From contig CAKMRJ010002223.1 in assembly GCA_928212115.1 (NCBI GenBank), positions 313,531,641 through 313,595,640 on the forward strand: 64,000 nucleotides of DNA, given 5' to 3'. Under the pieces are notes generated by a model. That model made no database searches. It had not been told where the DNA came from and worked only from the letters and a program-made list of their open reading frames with translations. Positions within the stretch are counted from its first letter, which is position 1, and every line of letters starts with the position of its first letter. Position numbers and translations under genes: made by a program. This stretch comes from Lactuca virosa (taxonomy: Eukaryota; Streptophyta; Magnoliopsida; Asterales; Asteraceae). Positions 57,640 to 64,000 of the stretch are shown here, one piece after another.

Positions 57640-59974
57640 TGTAACGCCCGTAGATCCGAGCTAGTCAATTTAGAGATAATAGGGGTCGAAAACGACTTTT
57701 CGACAAAAGATTATTTAAAATAAATAATCTTAACCAAGTTGTAGAATATGTCTCAAGGATTCCGTACATATAAAGAACGCCGAAATCCGAGTTATAACGA
57801 AGAAGTTATGACCCATCGATGTTTCGCGACGGAACCGGCACGACACCAGGAAGCGTAAATAGTGAATTTACGATAGAGCGACTTTTAGCCTTAGCGATCT
57901 AAACGAAAGTCGTAGAAAACGTTAAACCAAGAGTGTCCATACAAGGAACGCCCAAATCTGACTTCGTATGAGGAAGTTATGATTTTTCGAAGTTTCGGCT
58001 TAGTAGTGTACAACCCGAAGTTCGAATATTAGATCGAACGGTTTTTAGCCGACAAAACCTAAACGAGAATCGAAGATCTCGTTAATAGTAGCGTAAAGAT
58101 AAAAAGACAAACGAAAGCGGATGTCGGATGAAGAAGTTATGAATTTTTAACGGACCAATCCTGTCCCGGCCTGTTAAAAATATAACTTTTAAAATAATGT
58201 CAAATTTAGCCGTCGGAGTCTAAACGAAAGTTGTAGAGTACGTTCCCGCCTACGCGTGAATATAGAGAACGTCGAAAACGGAGCTCGTATGCGAAAGTTA
58301 TGATTTTAAGAAGTCGGAAAGTGAATTTACGAAATCTGATGCGAGAATGATGACGTGGCTCGATCTGGGCCGTCACTTGCTGATCACAGACTCGCCTCGG
58401 ATGGGTGACGGCTGGCTCGCTACGCAGCACGTACGAGACGGGAACGCCCCGCGTTCGGATTCGCTTGGCCTCGGAATGATCCACGTCGCCCCACCCGGAT
58501 TCGGACACTTGTATGTGCGAACGCGCAGCGTAAGGCCGGAACGCCCTGCATACTCCGCAGCTGGTGGCTATAAAAGGGAGCAAAGCCAGCCCTCATTTCT
58601 CGCTCCATTCCCACTTCTCTCTCTCTCTCTCTACTTTCTCTCACTACCCCCCAACCCCCCCCCCCAAGCCTAGGTAAACCCCCTAGCACCCGAAGGAAGC
58701 CCCGAGGCTCCCAGAGTCCCGAGAAAAAATGGTCTTTCGGTTCGGAAACACTGCTCCAAGCGAAGCCCGGTTTTCGAGAAAACCCGCTGTAAGTGAGCTA
58801 CGCCTACGCTATTTTTAATATAGCTTCTAATTAATTATAGTAACATTATTAGGACCTTAAAATAATTATTTGGGCTATTATTATGAGTTATATAGAGTGT
58901 TTTTTAATGCTTATATAATAGTAATAATAGCTAGACTATTAATTAGTCGCGGTTAACGTTAGACTAAACCCTAGTGGTATTGATACTAGGTTTTGTCAAG
59001 GGAAAATTATTTTGAGATAACGAAGTGTTGTTCGAGTACCGAGTCACCACCTAATCAAGTGAGTGCATAGTTACTTTCATCTTACACATAGATATGAAGT
59101 ATTTTATATAAATTACGTGCTGTTTGTGCATATTATCTGTATACTTGCTATCTATGTTGGATGAATGATTTTATACATGTTTTAAATGATTTAAACTGTA
59201 TATGTGTTTTATATCTACAAAATGTGTTGGGTAAAACATGGGTAGATGTAATAGTTGCTGTGTGACAAAATAAAATAATGAGAGGCCTCGTTGTAGATGT
59301 AATTGATGATACAGTCATCTAGCAGAGTACAGATGACGACCACGGACTATGCTAGACAGTCCAATGGAACGCTAGCAGGCTCACAACCTGTAGGTGTTTA
59401 TTTGAACTGTGTGCTCACCAGCAGTACTCCATCCCCTACATGGTTGCCTTATTTGACATGAATTGTTGAGGAACCCCGGAAGCATGTGTTGTCACCCCGA
59501 TGAAAGTCCTTAGACTAGGTCCCTTGTGTTAGATGTTTTAGGGACGTAAAGTGTGGATAACGGGAAGGGGTAATCGGGTTTGTTTGGTTGATGAAAATAA
59601 TAAATTTATTTATTGTGGGTTGAAAACCCTATGTGCTCACCAGGCTCCCAAGCCTGACCCACTCAGTTTCTTGTATTACAGGTAGTGGCGCATGAGCATA
59701 GATGTTTGGATGAGAGATAAGGGATTTTAGGCCTGTAAATACGAAATAATGTGGTAAGGCTTATGTTGTACTGTTTTTGCTTTTGATCTGTATCGAACAT
59801 GACATCCCGAGTCTTTTAATGAAATACATTTTTATGGAAATGCTTTGATAAATCTTTATCAAATTTTGTTTTGGGAACAAATTCTGCAACTCTTTTAATT
59901 AAATTATTACTCTGATTTTTAAACAAAGCATGAACAAATCGGTCTTTTCTGGCCGTGAAAATGGGGATGTCATA
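57640..59974 (+). repeat. Element D 3' LTR (2335 bases)
   Basis: TGTAACGCCC start and GATGTCATA end, followed by GATTT. TATA box near 58568 preceded by AACGCCCCGCGTT. A CT microsatellite at about 58616-58632 is longer than in the left LTR. Confidence 0.9.
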
Positions 59975-59979
59975 GATTT

Positions 59980-61714
59980 TATGTTGGAATGGTTCAACAT
60001 AAGGAAATTCTATATATATATTGCGTCCTCAAAAAATTCGATTATGATTACGGCATACGTCTTCATAGTCGAATTATGAAAACATGACAAATAAAAAATA
60101 TTGTAGCAAAACTGGTCTAGATCATGTCTTTATGTGATACATCATGAATCGTGTCCCATATTCTTCGGGTATAGGATCGATCACATGTGCTATAATATTT
60201 ATCCTTTCTAAATTTTCCAAATGCCTAGGGCATTAAGAGGGTGAAAGGTCTAGACTTGGATATGACTAAAATGATTAAACAATTGTCGAGGACAATCTGA
60301 GGTTTACCAAAGATTGGTTGATCATGGACAGTTGGAAGTATGGTGTAAATTTTTGGAAAGGACCATATTGACATATTCCGAAAGGAGGAAACTCTTATTC
60401 AGAAGTGATAGTCAGAATGGGAATCTGGAAATGTTTCCATAGGTGGAAGTTATTCTTTAAATTTGTGTAAGATTAGAAAACTTAATGAAAGAAGGATGTT
60501 CAAAGGAATGTACTTTGAATTTGAGACTTCGTTTCCATGGAGTTGCTCTCCATTGGAATACTATGTAATTGTATGTTGCCAAGTCTTTGTGACTTTTGTG
60601 CATAGTCATTACAAGAGGATCATGGCATATAAGTTTAGAATCTAACAGATTACAGTAAATGGCAAGATTTTGGTATTCTTACATTAGCGGGAAGGATTTG
60701 GGATTGTGAAATGAGAATCTGGGATTTTGGTATTCCACAAAGTAAAGATCATAGAAAAACATAGTGTACATACTTGGAGTATGGCATAGCTATTGTTTAG
60801 ACAAACATAGTGTGCATGCTTGGAGCATGGCATAAATATTGTTTTAATTCAAGAATTAAGTTGATAAATCGAAACATTATACAATGAATAATGTGTAATC
60901 AATATGGTGATAAATAAAAGGTGTTTTATTTATATTCAGAAGTTTTGAGACCATATTGGATTCGATTATTCTTGTGTTTCATTTTGCATGTTTTGACTTC
61001 CAGAATAACTAGGTTATTTTTCCCGAATGACTAAGTTATTCAAACCATCCACAGTCGATCATACTTTGGAAGTAGGTATTGAGGCAAGACTGTCATGAAG
61101 GGGTCTGTAGTTTGTCTGGTACAAAGTGGTTGTAGTGTTCATGAGTGCTCCTGGAATGAGATTCGAGTATTGGATTAAACCCATGCTCATTTCACTCACT
61201 TCATGGATTTTATCACGAGTGATCATGAGATGATAATATCTTATATTCTTCAAACCAAGAGATATGAGTTGCAGTCTACAAGTAGGTTACACATTGATAA
61301 TGTGAAAACGCACCAATAACTTGGTGCTATAAAACACATTTTTGTGTGTGATTTGGTGCGTATATAGAGCAAGCATATGAGTCGAAGTTTATACATTCCT
61401 TTTATCTGTGGGCCTCTCGATGATTTAGTGATGACAAACGTAAGTGCTCGGTTGGGCCTGGACTAATTTGATTTGTTCAATTAGTCAGTCGTCATAAATC
61501 GGAAATCGGGAAACAAAAAATGGACAGAGAGAATGATTATAATCCATGTATCAGTCCATATGATATCTAGAATGGAAGAATATATGATCCTTTATCTAAT
61601 GGACATGTCATTGACTAGGTCAGAGTTCAACAGTGGCTTTTAAGAGCTACGATTGCTAGTCGGGATCTTGGAGTCATACACAATAATAGTTTTAGACTTA
61701 TCCAAGTGGGAGAC
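59980..61714 (+). other. Element E non-coding body after D
   Basis: Continuation of E's interior to the tract TTATCCAAGTGGGAGAC just before the right LTR. Matches G 39361-40611, C 22875-23607 and (complement) B 15991-16760. No gene. Confidence 0.75.
60035..60075 (+). repeat. Conserved-loop hairpin, copy 7 (element E)
   Basis: Loop TTACGGCATACGTCT between AATTCGATTATGA and TCATAGTCGAATT, 13 pairs with one wobble. Confidence 0.85.
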
Positions 61715-62351
61715 TGTTGGATTAGATGTCTAAGCCCATAACTATTATTGGTATGTATTCGACCCGAGAGTAGCATGGTCCATTTGGGTTGCATAACACC
61801 AGGACAATTTGTTAGGATGGACCCTTGAGAGAAGGTTATATATGATTTATTAATATATTATAAGTTCTAACATATCAATATGAAATCATATGTTTTAATT
61901 AGTATTGATCAAGAATTAATTTTGAATTAATTTAGTGGTCAAAAGAGACTAATTAAATCTATGGGGACTAATTATGGTAATTAGTTATATTTATATGTGT
62001 TGGCCTTATGATCCATGTTGGACCAAGTTTATGTATGGATACATAAAGAGTTGGGCCACATGAACCATGGATCATAATACTCATGGGTATGGATTTGGGT
62101 TATACCCATGACCCTTGAAATGCCACATATAAATACATACTCCATTGCCCAAAATCGCCACTTGAAAGTGCTTCATTTTCATAGAGAAATATGGAGGTGT
62201 TTTGGTGCATGGAATTCTCTCTCAAGAGTCACCTTTGTCCTTGGTGAGTTGTGATTCCATTTGAGGTGCAACACTTGGGGCACTAAGTTCTTAAAGGCCA
62301 AAGTCTTTCAAGCAACACCAAATACATCAAGACTTCAAGCCACATAAAAGG
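61715..62351 (+). repeat. Element E 3' LTR, truncated by J
   Basis: Matches 49248-49887 with about 13 differences and then stops at J's LTR; the missing end should lie beyond J. Confidence 0.9.
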
Positions 62352-62688
62352 TGTTGGGTCGAATAGTGTTGCGTCATGGGCTCGGTCCTTAGCCCAATTT
62401 TGCTATCCGGTTGGGCCTGTCCAACCGTGATTGTTTTTGTTTAGGGTTTAGTATTTAAGGTGCATGCATGCAGCCTTTATGATTAGCACTTTGATTATTA
62501 TTATAGTTTCGTACTACAAACCCTATCTCGCCTCTACAGTGGAAGTTCTTTGTTGAGCTCTGCTGAGGCGTGACTACATTTGAATCATTAAGCATCATTT
62601 GATTCCATATTGTGTTCTTTGTGTTTATTTGATTTTATTGTTTAACCTGTTAAAGATCTAATCGATCTAAGAGTTTTTCAACTCAACA
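62352..62688 (+). repeat. Element J 5' LTR (337 bases)
   Basis: TGTTGGGTCGAATAG start and TCAACTCAACA end. TATTTAAG box at 62452-62459. Confidence 0.88.
62452..62459 (+). promoter_or_regulatory. Predicted LTR TATA box, element J
   Basis: TTTAGTATTTAAGGTGC in the LTR. Weak match. Confidence 0.45.
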
Positions 62689-62690
62689 AT

Positions 62691-62702
62691 TGGTATCAGA
62701 GC
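62691..62702 (+). other. Element J primer binding site (initiator Met tRNA)
   Basis: TGGTATCAGAGC two bases after the LTR. Confidence 0.92.
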
Positions 62703-62883
62703 AGGAGACTGTGTAACTCATACACATCTCTTCTGTTGAAGAAGATCTTAGGGTTTTCCGCTTAGATTGATATTTCTAGAGCCGTCATCTGTTATTGACG
62801 TGATTCTTTAAATATTCGATCTTAACCTAACGTTATTTACAAGTATGATCTTAAGCAGGTTTTAAAAAAACATCAACACATCC

Positions 62884-63933
62884 ATGGACGATTCTCAGTC
62901 AAACCCAATCAACATCTCAAACAGCATAGGATCGACGACAAGGATTCCTATTTTATACACTCAAGATTATGAGGTCTGGGCGCATCATTTTGAAGACTAC
63001 GTGATTGGCTCAGAAGATAATGGATACTTAATCTGGGAGGCGATCACTGTTGGTCCATTTGTTCATGCAAGTACCTCAAGAGTTGTTAAAACTCAAAAGG
63101 AATATAATCAACTTATTGGTGACGTGAAATACATACCTCAAGATGAGAAGGAAAAGTTTCAGTGCAATATCAAAGCTCTAAGGATGATTAGGTTTGCGCT
63201 ACAGTCAGACACGTTTCGGTTGGTAAGCTCATGCACGACTGCAAAGGAAATATGGGTCAGGTTGAAGGAACTATACTCTACAGATGAAGATCTTGAACAC
63301 TCAATCCAAACATTGTTGCTCTCAGAATTTGGTGATTTCAAGCAGAAGCCTGAAGAGAAGCTTGTTCAATCCTTCAATCGCTTCAATCATCTCTTGAGCA
63401 AGATGATTAAACATGGGATCGAAAGAAAGGTCATCGAACAGAAGGTAACATTCATGAATGGCCTTAGATCGGAATGGATGGCTGTGGTGTCAACAGTGAA
63501 GGCACATGAACAGTTCAAAAGTTATTCTCTTGCAAAACTAGTAGTGATACTAAAGTCGCATGAGAATGCCTTGACTAAAGAAACGAATGTGGTTTCTAGC
63601 ATGGGATCCTTGGCCCTAATCTCAAAAGGTAAGAATACTGCTGAGGAAGAAGAAGATTTAGATCTCTCTGAATATGATCTAACAAGCGAAGATTATGCTC
63701 TGATGGTGTCAAATCCCAAGAAGTTCATCAAGAGAAGGTTTCCAACAAACAAGAACCGAAACTGGCACGACAGTTACAGTGCCGAGAAAGCAAAGGAGGA
63801 ACCGAAAAGTGTTCCTAAAACGGAAGAATCAAATAAGGAACCAAAACTTGGAGGTGACTCGGGATTTACTTGTCACTACTGTGGAGGTAAAAATCATTTC
63901 GCCAAAGACTGCATGCTGAGAAAAAATGTCTGA
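62884..63933 (+). CDS. gag: Element J gag (UBN2-type copia Gag with zinc knuckle)
   Basis: A 349-codon frame 181 bases after the primer site. The N-terminal half has YTQDYEVWAHHFEDYVIG, AKEIWVRLKELYS and FGDFKQKPEEKLVQSFNRFN, typical of copia UBN2-type Gag. A Lys/Glu-rich linker follows, then a CCHC knuckle at C330, C333, H338 and C343. Gag packages element RNA into cytoplasmic particles. It ends at TGA 63931-63933 just after an A6 run (63921-63926); an acidic coding-like frame starting MSEKNEDEDEE lies in the shifted frame, so the stop probably reflects a one-base slip before protease, or a frame-shift site. The protein otherwise looks undamaged. Confidence 0.88.
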   Translation: MDDSQSNPINISNSIGSTTRIPILYTQDYEVWAHHFEDYVIGSEDNGYLIWEAITVGPFVHASTSRVVKTQKEYNQLIGDVKYIPQDEKEKFQCNIKALRMIRFALQSDTFRLVSSCTTAKEIWVRLKELYSTDEDLEHSIQTLLLSEFGDFKQKPEEKLVQSFNRFNHLLSKMIKHGIERKVIEQKVTFMNGLRSEWMAVVSTVKAHEQFKSYSLAKLVVILKSHENALTKETNVVSSMGSLALISKGKNTAEEEEDLDLSEYDLTSEDYALMVSNPKKFIKRRFPTNKNRNWHDSYSAEKAKEEPKSVPKTEESNKEPKLGGDSGFTCHYCGGKNHFAKDCMLRKNV

Positions 63934-64000
63934 GAAGAACGAAGATGAGGACGAGGAAGCGAACCTCACAAAGCGTTTGGAGGAAATCAGGAAGAAGAAA

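Larger units (their letters stand above)
54533..59974 (+). mobile_element. Element D: LTR retrotransposon with 735-base interior
   Basis: LTRs 54533-56904 and 57640-59974, with GATTT on both sides (54528-54532 and 59975-59979). Interior has primer site, a 55-codon gag-like start and a purine tract TAAGGGGGAGATAAT. Left terminal TG has become CG and right CA has become TA. It has a non-autonomous, LTR-dominated layout. Confidence 0.93.
49248..62351 (+). mobile_element. Element E: non-autonomous copia-type LTR element carrying D
   Basis: Left LTR 49248-50050 and right LTR 61715-62351 (cut by J) agree at about 98 percent over 640 bases by eye. Primer site follows the left LTR. The interior has a broken gag and no pol. 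Same family as B, C and G. Insertion lies in I's leader (left flank CTTAA). D sits in its post-gag body. Confidence 0.88.
62352..64000 (+). mobile_element. Element J: Ty1/copia retrotransposon, 5' end
   Basis: LTR 62352-62688, primer site and gag, in plus orientation; it runs off the window. Inserted in E's right LTR with left flank AAAGG. The other LTR and pol are not visible. Confidence 0.9.

Overview
The window looks like intergenic plant nuclear DNA built almost entirely of nested LTR retrotransposons. I see no convincing host gene, rRNA, tRNA or CRISPR array. The element types (Ty3/gypsy Tekay-like and Athila, Ty1/copia), initiator-Met and Asp tRNA primer sites, AT-rich background and nesting depth fit a large eudicot genome. 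Asteraceae (Cichorieae, Lactuca-like) is my best guess, by inference only.

Layout. A, a Tekay-like Ty3 element on the minus strand (1-15269, left end cut by the window), carries the very young non-coding insertion A2 (3088-6530) in its integrase. A sits inside the left LTR of B (15270-22874, minus), a copia-type element with gag only. B abuts C (22875-24383, plus), the 3' end of a relative. C abuts G (24384-26658 and 39361-41476, plus), another relative, which is split by the Athila element H (26659-39360, minus). G abuts gypsy-type LTR remnants K1 (41477-43325) and K2 (43326-45284), then an unassigned repetitive AT-rich stretch (45285-46478). Next comes I (46479-49247, plus), a gypsy-type LTR plus leader, interrupted by E (49248-62351, plus), a relative of B, C and G. 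E contains D (54533-59974, plus), a short LTR element with almost no internal sequence. E's right LTR is cut by J (62352 to the window end, plus), a copia element with a full-length gag. Target-site duplications confirm A2 (CCCTA), H (ATTAG) and D (GATTT). A's site (AACAT) is supported by comparison with the intact B LTR.

Coding state. A and H keep recognisable gag-pro-RT-RNaseH-integrase but have many stops and frame changes. Open frames remain for the pre-gag ORF of A, gag of B and gag of J (which ends at a probable homopolymer slip). B, E and A2 lack pol, so they would depend on enzymes from other elements.

Most interesting signals. (1) B, G and E share a stem-loop with a constant 15-base loop (consensus near TTACGGCATCCCTCT), seen at seven sites on stems of different sequence. 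(2) Short palindromes (ACTCG-N-CGAGT, GTTTACGGCCGTAAAC, TACGC-N3-GCGTA) cluster next to predicted LTR TATA boxes; the first is shared by Athila, a gypsy-type LTR and the copia-type leaders, and also lies in-frame in Athila coding sequence. (3) The I LTR has an array of eight hairpin-forming units whose outer stem bases change together. (4) D lies inside E, yet its LTRs look more diverged than E's.
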